64,000 nt of DNA. Source: Gemmatimonadota bacterium (GTDB lineage Bacteria > Gemmatimonadota > Gemmatimonadetes > Longimicrobiales > Gaopeijiaceae). Of this stretch, positions 51,030 through 60,700 are shown piece after piece. Position numbers and translations under genes: made by a program. The DNA lies in assembly GCA_022823365.1 (NCBI GenBank), contig JAJDXG010000020.1, forward strand, positions 48,948 through 112,947. The letters are read 5' to 3'. The notes beneath the pieces are model-generated. The model saw only the letters and a program-made list of their open reading frames with translations. It was not told where the DNA came from and made no database searches. Each line of letters starts with the position of its first letter. Position 1 is the stretch's first letter.

Positions 51030-52439
51030 GTGACCGACGCCGAAAAGAATTTCGACGTGATCGTCATCGGCAGCGGCCCGGGCGGCTACGTCGCGGCCAT
51101 CCGCGCGGCCCAGCTCGGGCTGAGCGCCGCCTGCGTCGAGTACGAGGAGCTGGGCGGAGTGTGCCTGAACGTGGGTTGCATCCCCACCAAGGCCCTGCTC
51201 TCCAGCGCGCTGCTGGTCGGGCAGCTGAAGAAGGCGAAGCAGCACGGCATCATGCTGGGCGAGATGGGGGTGGATCTGGGTCCCGCCCAGAAGCGCAGCC
51301 GCAACGTCGCCTCGCGGCTGGTGCGCGGCATCGGCCATCTCTTCAAGAAGAACGGCGTGACCCACATCAAGGGCTACGGCCGGCTGGCCGGAGGAGGCAC
51401 CGTCGAGGTGCGGAGCGAGGACGGCGAATCGCAGCGCTACCACGGGCGCAACGTCATCATCGCCACCGGCTCCCGGCCCCGCGACATCCCCGTCCTGGTC
51501 ATTGACGGCGAGCGGGTCTGGTCGTCCACGCACGCCCTCTTCCAGTCCGAGGCACCCGAGCACCTGATCATCGTGGGCGCGGGCGCGGTGGGCATCGAGT
51601 TCGCGGACATCTACGCCGCGTACGGCTCGAAGGTCACGGTGGTCGAGATGCTCGACCGCATTCTCCCCGTAGAGGATGAAGAGGTCTCGGAGGCGGTGGC
51701 CAGGAGCTACAAGCGGCGGGGGATGAAGATCCTCACCAGCACAGCGCTCCAGAACACCGAAATCCACGACGGCGGCGTCCGGCTGACGGTAAAGGACGGG
51801 GCCGGGGAAGAGCAGGTCCTCGAGGCCGACTACGTCCTGTCGGCCGTCGGGCGCGTCCCCAACATCGAGGACATCGGCCTGGACAGGGCCGGAGTGGCCA
51901 CCACCAGCGACGGTTTCGTCGAGGTCAACGAGCACATGGAGACCAGCGTGCCCGGCATCTTCGCGATCGGCGACTGCGCCGGCCCGCCCCTGCTCGCGCA
52001 CAAGGGCTCGCATGAGGGCATCGTGGCGGTGGAGCACATCGCGGGAGCCGGACACGGGACCGTCGACTACGGCAACATCCCCAACTGCACCTACTGCCAC
52101 CCCGAAGTGGCGTCCGTGGGGCTCACCGAGGCCCAGGCCCGCGAAGCCGGACACGACATCGAGGTGGGCAGGTTCCCGTGGGTGGGCAACGGGCGCGCGC
52201 TGGCTGCCGGCGACTCGGAGGGATTCCTGAAGGTGATCCGCGACAAGCGCTACTCGGAGATCCTGGGCGCGCACATCGTGGGCCCCGGGGCCACCGAACT
52301 CATCGCCGAGTTCGTGGTCGGGCGCCACCTCGAGGCGACCGTCGAGGAGATGGAGAAGGCGATGCACCCGCACCCGACCCTCTCCGAGGCCGTGGCGGAA
52401 GGCGCGCTGTCAGCGCTGGGAAGGGCGATTCACATCTAG
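51030..52439 (+). CDS. lpdA: Dihydrolipoyl dehydrogenase
   Basis: This 469-aa cytoplasmic flavoprotein is the E3 component of 2-oxoacid dehydrogenase complexes and reoxidises dihydrolipoamide with NAD+. GGAGGTG precedes a GTG start. It has the FAD-binding DVIVIGSGPGGYVAAIRAAQLG, the redox disulphide GGVCLNVGCIPTK near residue 45, the NAD-binding IIVGAGAVGIEFADIYAAYG near 180, the FAD motif GIFAIGDCAG near 310, and the C-terminal dimerisation His-Glu region (HPHPTLSEA). It is convergent with ispH, overlapping by 4 bp. Confidence 0.95.
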   Translation: MTDAEKNFDVIVIGSGPGGYVAAIRAAQLGLSAACVEYEELGGVCLNVGCIPTKALLSSALLVGQLKKAKQHGIMLGEMGVDLGPAQKRSRNVASRLVRGIGHLFKKNGVTHIKGYGRLAGGGTVEVRSEDGESQRYHGRNVIIATGSRPRDIPVLVIDGERVWSSTHALFQSEAPEHLIIVGAGAVGIEFADIYAAYGSKVTVVEMLDRILPVEDEEVSEAVARSYKRRGMKILTSTALQNTEIHDGGVRLTVKDGAGEEQVLEADYVLSAVGRVPNIEDIGLDRAGVATTSDGFVEVNEHMETSVPGIFAIGDCAGPPLLAHKGSHEGIVAVEHIAGAGHGTVDYGNIPNCTYCHPEVASVGLTEAQAREAGHDIEVGRFPWVGNGRALAAGDSEGFLKVIRDKRYSEILGAHIVGPGATELIAEFVVGRHLEATVEEMEKAMHPHPTLSEAVAEGALSALGRAIHI

Positions 52440-53725
52440 GGAGAGGCCGAACGGCCCCCAGCCTGCGGCAGCACCCTGGGCACGCGTCTGCCGTTGCCCG
52501 GTTGGTCCGCCGCTTCCTCTGCCGGGAGTTCCCCCCGGATCGCCAGCACACGCGCCAGCGCCTCGCCGATCTTGTTGTTCGGAGTGGAGGCGCCGGCCGT
52601 GATGCCCAGTTCGAAGGGGCCGTCCGGAAGCCAGTCGCTGGCGACCACCTCGGGCGCGTGCGGGTCGAGTTCGGGCTTGTGGCGCACCAGGCCCGTCGCC
52701 GTGTCGATGCACACCGCGTCCTCGATATGGTAGGTCACGGTGTACTGGCGGCACATGGCGGCCAGATGGTTGGTGTTCGACGAGTTGTAGCCGCCGATGA
52801 CGATCATCACGTCCGGCGGCTGCACCATCATCGCCTCCACCGCGTCCTGCCGCTCCTGGGTCGCCGAGCAGATGGTGTCGAATGAGCGAAAGCGCTCGCT
52901 GGCGTACTCCTCCCCGTGTCCGTCCACCATCGCTTCGCGAATCCTTGCCGCGATCGCCAGCGACTCGTTGGCCAGCATGGTGGTCTGGTTCGCCACTCCG
53001 ACCTTGCTCAGGTCCAGCTCCGGGTCGAACCCGGGCGTGGCCTTTTCGCGGAAGTGCTCGGTGAACTCCCCGGTCGACATGCTCCCGGGACGGTGCGCGA
53101 TGTAGTCGCACACCAGCTTCGCCTCCTCCATGTTGCGCACGATCAGGTACTTGCCGCCGTCGTACAGGGTGACCTGGGACGCGGTTGCGCGGGACTCCTC
53201 GTGCGTGTACTTGCCGTGGACGATGGCCGTGAAGCCGTCGCGCGCGTATCGCTCGACCCGCTTCCACACGTTCAGCACGGAGCCGCACGTCGTATCCACC
53301 AGCAGGCAGCCGATCTCGCGCAGCGTGCTGAAGTCGTGGCGCGTGACGCCGAACGCCGGAATCAGCACCACATCCCTGGGCGTGAGGTGCGAGAAGTCGA
53401 AGCTCTGGTCGTCGCGCGGATAGAGGAAGCGGATGCCCATCTCGCGCATGCGCTGGTTCACATGCGGGTTGTGAATGATCTCCCCGACCAGGTAGATGTT
53501 CCTGCCGGGAAACTTTGTCACGGTCTCGTACGCGTAGTCGATGGCGCGGTCGACCCCGTAGCAGAACCCGAACTCCTCCGCCAGGCGCACGGTGATCTCG
53601 CCGAAGACATCGGTGTAGCCGCGGGCGCGGATGCGATCCACGAGCTGCGAGTGGTACTCGGCGTCGATGATGGGTTTGACCTGGGTCTTCAGGCCGAACC
53701 CCTTCCGGAAGTAGGTCTGCTCCAT
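52436..53725 (-). CDS. ispH: 4-hydroxy-3-methylbut-2-enyl diphosphate reductase
   Basis: This 429-aa iron-sulphur enzyme performs the last step of the MEP isoprenoid pathway, yielding IPP and DMAPP. The three cluster Cys are visible in FGFCYGVDRAIDYAYE (near 74), VDTTCGSVLNVWKRVERY (near 144) and DTICSATQERQDAV (near 277). The substrate-binding His and Ser/Asn motifs (GEIIHNPHVN, GGYNSSNTNHLAAM) are present. The length is that of the longer plant/cyanobacterial-type IspH rather than the about 315-aa E. coli form. Confidence 0.95.
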   Translation of the reverse strand: MEQTYFRKGFGLKTQVKPIIDAEYHSQLVDRIRARGYTDVFGEITVRLAEEFGFCYGVDRAIDYAYETVTKFPGRNIYLVGEIIHNPHVNQRMREMGIRFLYPRDDQSFDFSHLTPRDVVLIPAFGVTRHDFSTLREIGCLLVDTTCGSVLNVWKRVERYARDGFTAIVHGKYTHEESRATASQVTLYDGGKYLIVRNMEEAKLVCDYIAHRPGSMSTGEFTEHFREKATPGFDPELDLSKVGVANQTTMLANESLAIAARIREAMVDGHGEEYASERFRSFDTICSATQERQDAVEAMMVQPPDVMIVIGGYNSSNTNHLAAMCRQYTVTYHIEDAVCIDTATGLVRHKPELDPHAPEVVASDWLPDGPFELGITAGASTPNNKIGEALARVLAIRGELPAEEAADQPGNGRRVPRVLPQAGGRSASP

Positions 53726-53947
53726 ATGGCAAGTAAGCGAAGCCGCGCCTCCCGATCAAGCTGCCCGCTGCGGGAGGTGGGGCCTGCCGCGCGGCTGCTT
53801 CCCGGCGGCGTTGGCCCGGGACGGGCCCTGCTGCGTGACCACCCTGCAGCGGCGTTGGCCTGGCCCGGAGCCGCCTTTTTGACGCGGGTTCGGGTCTCGG
53901 CGGGCGTTCCGGGCACCGGAATCACCGCGCCGGTGTAGAGCTTCCCC

Positions 53948-54574
53948 ATGTCGATACTGTCCAGGCTCGCGCTCATCTTTGTGGCGGTCCCGCTGCTCGA
54001 GCTGTTCCTCCTGATCCGCCTGGGAGGCGCGATCGGGCTTTTTCCCACGCTGTCGCTGTGCGTGCTCACGGGAGTTGCGGGGGCGTGGCTGACGCGCCGC
54101 GAGGGGCTGCGCGCGCTTTGGTCGTTCCAGGAGCGGCTGGCTCGGGGCGGCGTCCCAGGGCGGGCGCTGATGGACGGACTCTGCATCCTGCTGGGAGGCG
54201 CGCTCCTGCTCACCCCGGGGCTGCTCACCGATGTCGTCGGGTTCTCGCTGCTGCTGCCCCTGAGCCGGCGCTGGATCCAGAAGCGGATTCAGCGCCGCAT
54301 TGAGCGGCAGATCGCCGACGGGTCGCTGCGGGTGACCACCATTGGCGGGTTTCCAGGAGCCGGCGGGGCACGGTCCGGCGCTGGAGGAGCGCATGGGGGC
54401 GCCGGTGGAGCGCAATCGGGCGGGGGCGGGGCGCAGCCGGGTGCGGGCGGGGCGTCTGGATGGGGATTCGGGACGAGGCGTGGACCATCCGGGGCCGAAG
54501 CGGATTCCGGTGACGAGGCGCCCAGGTCTCGTCCGGGCGAAATCATCCAGGAAAAGAGACGGAACCATAGATGA
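53948..54574 (+). CDS. fxsA: FxsA-family membrane protein with a GAGGA-rich tail
   Basis: This 208-aa protein has the FxsA core (residues 1-120): ALIFVAVPLLELFLLIRLGGAIG, the conserved GAWLTRREGLRALWSFQERLARGGVPGRALMDG, and LLLTPGLLTDVVGFSLLLP, with several membrane helices. FxsA of E. coli affects F exclusion of phage T7; its normal role is unclear. The C-terminus is a low-complexity cytoplasmic tail with repeated GAGGA units and charged residues. It precedes the M42 peptidase gene by 13 bp and is probably co-transcribed with it. Confidence 0.88.
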   Translation: MSILSRLALIFVAVPLLELFLLIRLGGAIGLFPTLSLCVLTGVAGAWLTRREGLRALWSFQERLARGGVPGRALMDGLCILLGGALLLTPGLLTDVVGFSLLLPLSRRWIQKRIQRRIERQIADGSLRVTTIGGFPGAGGARSGAGGAHGGAGGAQSGGGGAQPGAGGASGWGFGTRRGPSGAEADSGDEAPRSRPGEIIQEKRRNHR

Positions 54575-54587
54575 CCGGAGCAAACCG

Positions 54588-55655
54588 ATGACCCCGGCAA
54601 TCGACTTCCTCGCACGCCTTCTCAACGCCCCCGGCCCCTCCGGTTTCGAGGTCCGGGCCGCGCGCGTGTGGCGGCAGCAGGCCGAGGGCTTCGCGGACCG
54701 CGTGTGGACCGACGTGACCGGCAACTCCTTCGCCTCGGTGAATCCGGAGGGCAGGCCGCGGGTGATGATGGCCGGGCACATCGACGAAATCGGCTTGCAG
54801 ATCACGCACATCGACAAGGACGGCTTCCTCTACTTCGACACCATCGGCGGATGGGACGCGCAGGTGCTGGTGGGCCAGCGGGTGCGCATCCTCGGCGGCG
54901 ACGGCGAAGTGCCGGGGGTCATCGGCAAGAAGCCGATTCACCTGATGGAAGCATCGGATCGGACCAAGGCGAGCAAGGTCCGGGATCTCTGGATCGACGT
55001 GGGGGCCGGGGACCGCGATGCCGCCGGGGAACTGGGGCTGCGGGTGGGAGACTCGGCGGTCGTGGCCGCATCGCTGGTGCGGCTGGCGGGCGACCGCATC
55101 GCCTCACGCGCCATCGACAACCGCATCGGCGCCTACGTGGTGCTGGAAGCGCTGCGCAGGCTGGCTGAATCCCCGGGTTCCGCGGGCGCGGTGGCGGTCG
55201 CCACGGTGCAGGAGGAGATCGGTTATTCGGGAGGCGGGGCGCGCACCAGCGCCTATTCCGTGGATCCTGATGTGGCGCTGGTCGTCGATGTCACGTTCAG
55301 CACCGATGCTCCGGACATCAACAAGAAGGAACTGGGCGAGCACAAACTGGGGGGCGGACCGGTTCTGAGCCGGGGTTCCGCAGCCCACCCCGTGGTGTTC
55401 GACCGTCTGACCGAGGTGGCCGAAGCCGAAGGCATCTCCTACAGCATCCAGGCGGCCCCACGCGCCACCCGCACGGACGCGGACGGGATTCACCTGGTGC
55501 GCACCGGAGTCCCAACCGGGCTGGTGTCTGTTCCCAACCGCTACATGCACTCGCCCAACGAGATCGTGAGCACGAGCGACCTGAACGCCGCCGCGAACCT
55601 GCTCGCGGCCTTCGTGCGCGGCCTGGGCGAGGGGGAGGATTTCACGCCGCGGTAG
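54588..55655 (+). CDS. M42-family aminopeptidase
   Basis: The track ORF runs on in another gene's DNA; the ATG at 54588 (MTPAIDFLARLLNAPGPSGFEV) gives 355 aa, the usual size. M42 enzymes are cobalt- or zinc-dependent tetrahedral aminopeptidases that process peptides in the cytoplasm. The metal ligands and catalytic Glu are visible in VMMAGHIDEIGLQITHID, ASRAIDNRIGAYVVLEAL, TVQEEIGYSGGGART and LVVDVTFSTDAP, with a final His in YMHSPNEIVSTSDL. Confidence 0.92.
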   Translation: MTPAIDFLARLLNAPGPSGFEVRAARVWRQQAEGFADRVWTDVTGNSFASVNPEGRPRVMMAGHIDEIGLQITHIDKDGFLYFDTIGGWDAQVLVGQRVRILGGDGEVPGVIGKKPIHLMEASDRTKASKVRDLWIDVGAGDRDAAGELGLRVGDSAVVAASLVRLAGDRIASRAIDNRIGAYVVLEALRRLAESPGSAGAVAVATVQEEIGYSGGGARTSAYSVDPDVALVVDVTFSTDAPDINKKELGEHKLGGGPVLSRGSAAHPVVFDRLTEVAEAEGISYSIQAAPRATRTDADGIHLVRTGVPTGLVSVPNRYMHSPNEIVSTSDLNAAANLLAAFVRGLGEGEDFTPR

Positions 55656-56125
55656 GCCCGACGCCATCGATGCGCGGATGCGGCGGCGCAGACGTGCGCC
55701 AAGGACGCCTGTCCCTCCGTTCGATGGACTGCATGGTCGGCGTCCTGTCCCGTGCGTCCGACTCCGAAGATGCCGGCCGAATTCACATTCGGTAGTCCCG
55801 TTCTGCCAGTGACGGGCGGTCTGTTGCGTCATTGGCGGGTCGTTCGCCAAGGGTCAGCGGCACGCCCGCGCCGCGTCCCGATTTCACACTTGGCAATCCC
55901 ATTCTGCCATTGACGACTTTGGGGCTCGCGATCCAGCGGAGTCCGAGACGCCATCTTTCCCGGCCTGCCAGAGGCGCTTGCGCGCTCGCTGACGGCATTC
56001 GCAGGCGACTTCCTCCTCCGATGGTCTCCCGACCCCGTTTCGGCTATTGCGGGGCATCCTGAGAAGCCGCTTCCGGCGCCATTACATTTGTACGTAAGTC
56101 ATTGTGCAAGCCAACGTTGGGAGGA
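55656..56125. other. 470-bp intergenic region without a gene
   Basis: No plausible ORF is seen. It contains two 33-bp imperfect direct repeats (separate entry) and leads to a GGGAGGA ribosome binding site immediately before the DUF222/HNH gene. Confidence 0.6.
55782..55915. repeat. Pair of 33-bp imperfect direct repeats
   Basis: The copy at 55782-55814 (TTCACATTCGGTAGTCCCGT...) and the copy at 55883-55915 (TTCACACTTGGCAATCCCAT...) match at 27 of 33 positions and are offset by 101 bp. Five of the six differences are transitions. They may be regulatory or remnants of a small repeat linked to the downstream HNH gene. Confidence 0.55.
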
Positions 56126-57652
56126 ATGATGGTCGCGCCTGCAAACTCTCTCTACGCCATTCGCCGAAGATCCTCTCCAAGGCCCGCGATGGTGCGGGAG
56201 CGGGTCCAATCCGGCCTCGGGAACGCCCCGAATCGCGCCGCGGTTGATGATGACGACGAACTCCACAAGCTGGGCGAGCGCATCGCGGAATTGGCGGCCT
56301 GCATCAACTCCGCCGAGGCGCGGATGATGACCCTGATCGCCGACTTCAACCAGCGGGGCGGATGGAAGGACGGCGGCTTCTCCTCCTGCGCCGAATGGCT
56401 GGCCTGGAGGACCGGCACCAGGATCGGGACGGCTCGCGAACGGGTGCGGACCGCCCGGGCACTGGAGCGCCTGCCCCAGACCGCCGATGCTCTGCGGGAC
56501 GGCACCATCTCGTACGCCAAGGTGCGGGCGCTCACCCGGGTTGCGACCCCCGAGCGCGAGGCGGAGCTGCTCGAGTTCGCGCGCGCGGGCTCGGCGGCGA
56601 AGCTCGGGCGGACGGTGCGCATGTGGAAGAAGCTGTCGCGCGATGCGGAGTTGACCGCCGAGCAGGCCCGGCACCGCAGCCGCACCTTCTCGGTCTTCGT
56701 GGACGGCGACGGAATGTACCTGGTGAAGGGGCGGCTCGAGCCGGAGGTCGGGGCGATGTTGATGCGCGCGGTGGAGGCGGCGTCGGATGCGATGTTCCGG
56801 CGCGAGCACGGTGCGGGTGCCGGGAGTCGTGGGGACGAGAACGGCGATACGCACCCCGAACCGAAGCAGCGCCGGGCGGATGCGGTGGGCCTGCTGGCCG
56901 AGCGGGCGCTGGCGGCCGGCTTCGGTACCGTCCCGGGTCACGATGCGGGCTGGTCGATCGAGAATGCCGTCACACCGCCGACTGCACCCCGCGTCGAGTC
57001 CGGAACCCGGGCCGAGCGCTACCAGGTCATGGTCCATTGCGACGCCGCGACGCTTGCGGCCGAGGGTGAGCCCGGGCGTTCGGATCTGGACGGGATTCGC
57101 GTTTCCGCGGAGACGTCGCGGCGCATGGCGTGCGATGCCGCGGTGGTCGCGATGGTCCACGCGAAGGACGGCTCGATGCTGAACGTGGGGCGGCGGACGC
57201 GCACCATTCCGCCGCACATCCGGCGGGCGCTGGAGGAACGGGACCGGGGATGCCGCTTTCCCGGGTGTGGCTGTCGGTTCACGGAGGCGCATCACGTCAA
57301 GCACTGGGCCGACGGGGGCGAAACAAACCTCGGGAACACGCTGCTCCTCTGCCGGCGGCACCACCGTGCCGTTCACGAGGGACGGGTGAAGGTATCCGTG
57401 AACAGTGACGGAACGGTGCTGTTCTTCACGCCGAAGGGGAGGATGCTGGTGGACGCGCCCACGCCGCCACTGCGGGTGGGTACGCGCGCGGATTCTGGCC
57501 TGCCGCCGATCCCATCGGTTCATCCGGGGGCCCCGGCGAAGGGCAAGGGGACCATCCTGTCGAACGGGGCTGCCTTATATCGCGACTCAGCTATCCCATG
57601 GGAGATCGAGGCCGCGGCGCGGGAAGCCATGGAGGATTCTCTCGGGAGTTGA
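56126..57652 (+). CDS. DUF222 / HNH endonuclease-domain protein (13E12-like)
   Basis: This protein has about 508 aa, starting at one of two adjacent ATGs behind GGGAGGA. The N-terminal two thirds match DUF222 (ELAACINSAEARMMTLIADFNQRGGWKDGGFSSCAEWLAWRTGTRIGTARERVRTARALERLP). The C-terminal HNH nuclease motif is CRFPGCGCRFTEAHHVKHWADGGETNLGNTLLLCRRHHRAVHEG, with the paired Cys and His ligands present. This is the organisation of REP13E12-type proteins, which often occur in multiple copies in a genome and behave like mobile or selfish sequences. It stands alone between a long spacer and a convergent gene. Confidence 0.9.
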   Translation: MMVAPANSLYAIRRRSSPRPAMVRERVQSGLGNAPNRAAVDDDDELHKLGERIAELAACINSAEARMMTLIADFNQRGGWKDGGFSSCAEWLAWRTGTRIGTARERVRTARALERLPQTADALRDGTISYAKVRALTRVATPEREAELLEFARAGSAAKLGRTVRMWKKLSRDAELTAEQARHRSRTFSVFVDGDGMYLVKGRLEPEVGAMLMRAVEAASDAMFRREHGAGAGSRGDENGDTHPEPKQRRADAVGLLAERALAAGFGTVPGHDAGWSIENAVTPPTAPRVESGTRAERYQVMVHCDAATLAAEGEPGRSDLDGIRVSAETSRRMACDAAVVAMVHAKDGSMLNVGRRTRTIPPHIRRALEERDRGCRFPGCGCRFTEAHHVKHWADGGETNLGNTLLLCRRHHRAVHEGRVKVSVNSDGTVLFFTPKGRMLVDAPTPPLRVGTRADSGLPPIPSVHPGAPAKGKGTILSNGAALYRDSAIPWEIEAAAREAMEDSLGS

Positions 57653-57660
57653 CCCCGAGA
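57640..57660. terminator. Hairpin between convergent HNH and hyuAB genes
   Basis: TCTCGGG and CCCGAGA flank the 7-base loop AGTTGAC at the HNH stop codon. It sits between two convergent genes, where a shared terminator is expected, but no T-tract follows on either strand. Confidence 0.4.
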
Positions 57661-57714
57661 TTGGCGTCGATTGCCGGCACCAGCCAGTCACCGGCAGCCG
57701 AACCGGCACGAGGT

Positions 57715-60700
57715 TCAGCGGTCGGGTTCGTCTCCAGTGTGAAATCCGTAGTCCTTCGCCGCCGAGGCCGCCGTAACGTAGCCGTCCAGGACATCTTCGC
57801 GGACGAGCTCGCGGGCGCGCCGTCGGGGATCGCCGAGGCCGCCGCCGCCGGGGGTTTCCAGTACGACACGGTGACCCGGCGGCACCACTTCGCGACCCTT
57901 GGCGCGGAGTTGTCCCAGCTTGGGCACGTGGACTCGGCCCGGCGCGCCGTCGCGGCCGCCCGCACGTCCCCGGGCAGGATTGCGGACTCGTTCGAACATC
58001 TTGGAGATGGCGAAGGGTTCGCCGGAGGCATGGGAGATCTCCATGACCTGGCCCAGGCCGCCACGAAACTCGCCGGGGCCGCCGGAATCGGGGATGTACT
58101 CTTTCCTCCAGAAGATGAGCGGTGCGACAGTCTCGGTGATTTCGATGGGCGTGCTGCGGACGCCGGAGGGGAAGGCGGTGGCAGAAAGCCCGTCCTTGCG
58201 CGGGCGCGCGCCGGTGCCCCCGGTGTGAAACGGATTCACCACGAAGGGCTCCGCGCGGTACGCGTAGGCGCCGGTCAGGCCCGGACCACCGAGCAGCACC
58301 GGGTTCCAGAGGCACGAGGCGCCCTCGGCAGGCACGGATCCCGGCTCCAGGGCCTGCTCCAGGCACCCCAGCACCACGTCGGGCAGCATCTGGCCGATGG
58401 CGTGGCGGGCGGCGACGGCGGCAGGCGGAGGAGCATTCAGGATGGACCCGCTCGGGGCGCCCACCGAGATCGTGCTGAGCGACCCCGCGTTGTTCGGAAC
58501 TTCGGAGCCCACCACGCAGCGAACGCCGAAGGACGCGTATGCTCGCGTATAGGTGAGGGGCACGTTGATGCCGCGGGAGGACATGGGCGAGGTGCCGTCG
58601 AAGTCGATGCGGATGCCGTCGCCGGAGATGGTGAGGGCGCAGACGAGATCGAGGTCGTGGTCGTAGCCGTCGATGCGCATGTGGCTCCGATATGTGCCCG
58701 GACGCAGGGCGCGGATGCGCGCCAGCATGGCGCGACGGGACGCCGAAACGATCGTCTCGGCCAGCGGATCCAGGGAATCGAGTCCGAATTCGGCCATCAT
58801 CGCCGTCAGACGTTCGCAACCGGTGCGGTTGCAGGCGGCGAGGGAGTAGAGGTCGCCCTGGGCCACGTCGGGGTCCCGCACGTTGGCGCGGATGAGGCGG
58901 ATCAGAGTCTCGTCTACGCGTCCGGCGCGCATGAGGTAGCCGATGGGAATGCGCACGCCTTCCTCGAAAACCTGGTTGGCGTCGGCGCCGAAGCCGCGGC
59001 CGCCCACGTCGGCGATGTGGCTGGTTGCGGCGAAGAGGGCCACCGGGCGTCCAGCGACGAAGGCCGGGGTGACGACCGTGAAGTCGTTCAGGTGGCCCGT
59101 CCCCTCCCATGGGTCGTTGGTGACGAGGACGTCGCCGTCGACGAGGGTCGGGACGGGATGATCACGCAGGAAGAAGCCAACCGATTCCGCCATCGCGTTG
59201 ACGTGTCCGGGGGTGCCGGTGACGGCCTGGGCGAGCATTCGCCCGGACAGGTCGAATACACCTGCGGAGAGATCGCCCGCCTCCCGGACCGGTGTGGAAA
59301 AAGCCGTGCGCACCAGGGTGCGAGCCTGCTCTTCGACGACCGACAGCAGGCGGCTCCACATGATCTGGTCCTGCAGGAGGGATAGGGCGGGGCGGTCGGA
59401 TGCGGGATTGGGAATCGCCGCGGTTGGATGGCCGTTTCTACGCAACAGCAGGTGGCCGCCGGGAAGCACGACCGCCCCCCAACCCCGCGGGACGACCGTG
59501 GTGGTCTGGGGCTCCACGACCAGGGCCGGTCCCTCGACCCGCATCCCCTCCGCGAGCCGGCGGCGGAGGTGAACGGCCGCCGCGACCGGCCCGCCTGCCA
59601 CCCCGTCGACCATTTCGGCCTGGCGGACGGCTGTGGGTGTGTCGGGGATGAGCGGGCCACCGGACTGACTCCCCTCGGGCGAGCCTCCGGACGGATCTGC
59701 CTCGACCGGACCTCCAGACGGGGTTCCCTCGGATGGGCCGCCAGACAGGGGCGGCCCGGGGGGACGGCTTCCAGCGCCCGCGTCCCGACTCGCTAGCGAA
59801 GTCGGCCCGGAAGGCGAGCAATCGGGTTCCCGTATTCGCATCCCGTCGCCCGCGACCGATCCGGCGGAGGCTGTGTCCGAAACCGCCGTCACCACCAGCG
59901 TCCAGCTCAGCACCTCCACGTCCAACCCCGGAATGACGCGGCCGTACACGGCGCGGTACGCCTCGTCGAACGCTCCCCGCAATGCTGCCACCGAACCGGT
60001 GCCCGCCACCACCTCCGCCGGTACCTCCACCCCGATCTCGTGGCCCTGGCCCACATACCGCATGTAGGCGCGCACCTGTTCGCTGGTCGGCGACCCTGGC
60101 GCGCCGCTGGCCACCACGGCGGTCGCCTCGGCCCGCATCTCCCCGATGACCTCGCCAACCACCCCTGCATCGAACGCCGACAGGCGCATGTAGCGGCTGC
60201 GCACCACCTCGTAGGAAATCGGCGCCAGCAGGAACCCGACCGCCGACCCCACCCCCGCGTCGGCGGGGACCAGGAAGCGGTCCAGCTCGAGCTTGTCCGC
60301 CAGGCGGGCGGCGTGGATGGGGGCCGAGCCCCCGAACGCCACCAGGGTCCGGCCAGCCAGACCCTTTCCCCACTCAACCGCGTGCGTGCGCGCCGCGTTG
60401 GACATGTTCTCGTCCACCATCTCCCCGATCCCGAGTGCGGCATCCGTCTCATCCAGCCCGAGTTTTGCCCCTGGCCCGTTGCGAACGGCCGCCGCAGCCT
60501 GGTCGCGGTCGAGAGGGATCGCGCCACCCGCGAAGAAACCCGGATCGATGCGTCCCAGCACCACGTCCGCGTCGGTGACGGTGGGGTCGGTCCCGCCCCG
60601 GCAGTAGGCCACCGGGCCCGGTTCCGCCCCTGCGCTGGCCGGTCCCACCTGGATGCGGCCGAGGTCGTCGACCGCCGCGATGGACCCGCCCCCGGCCCCG

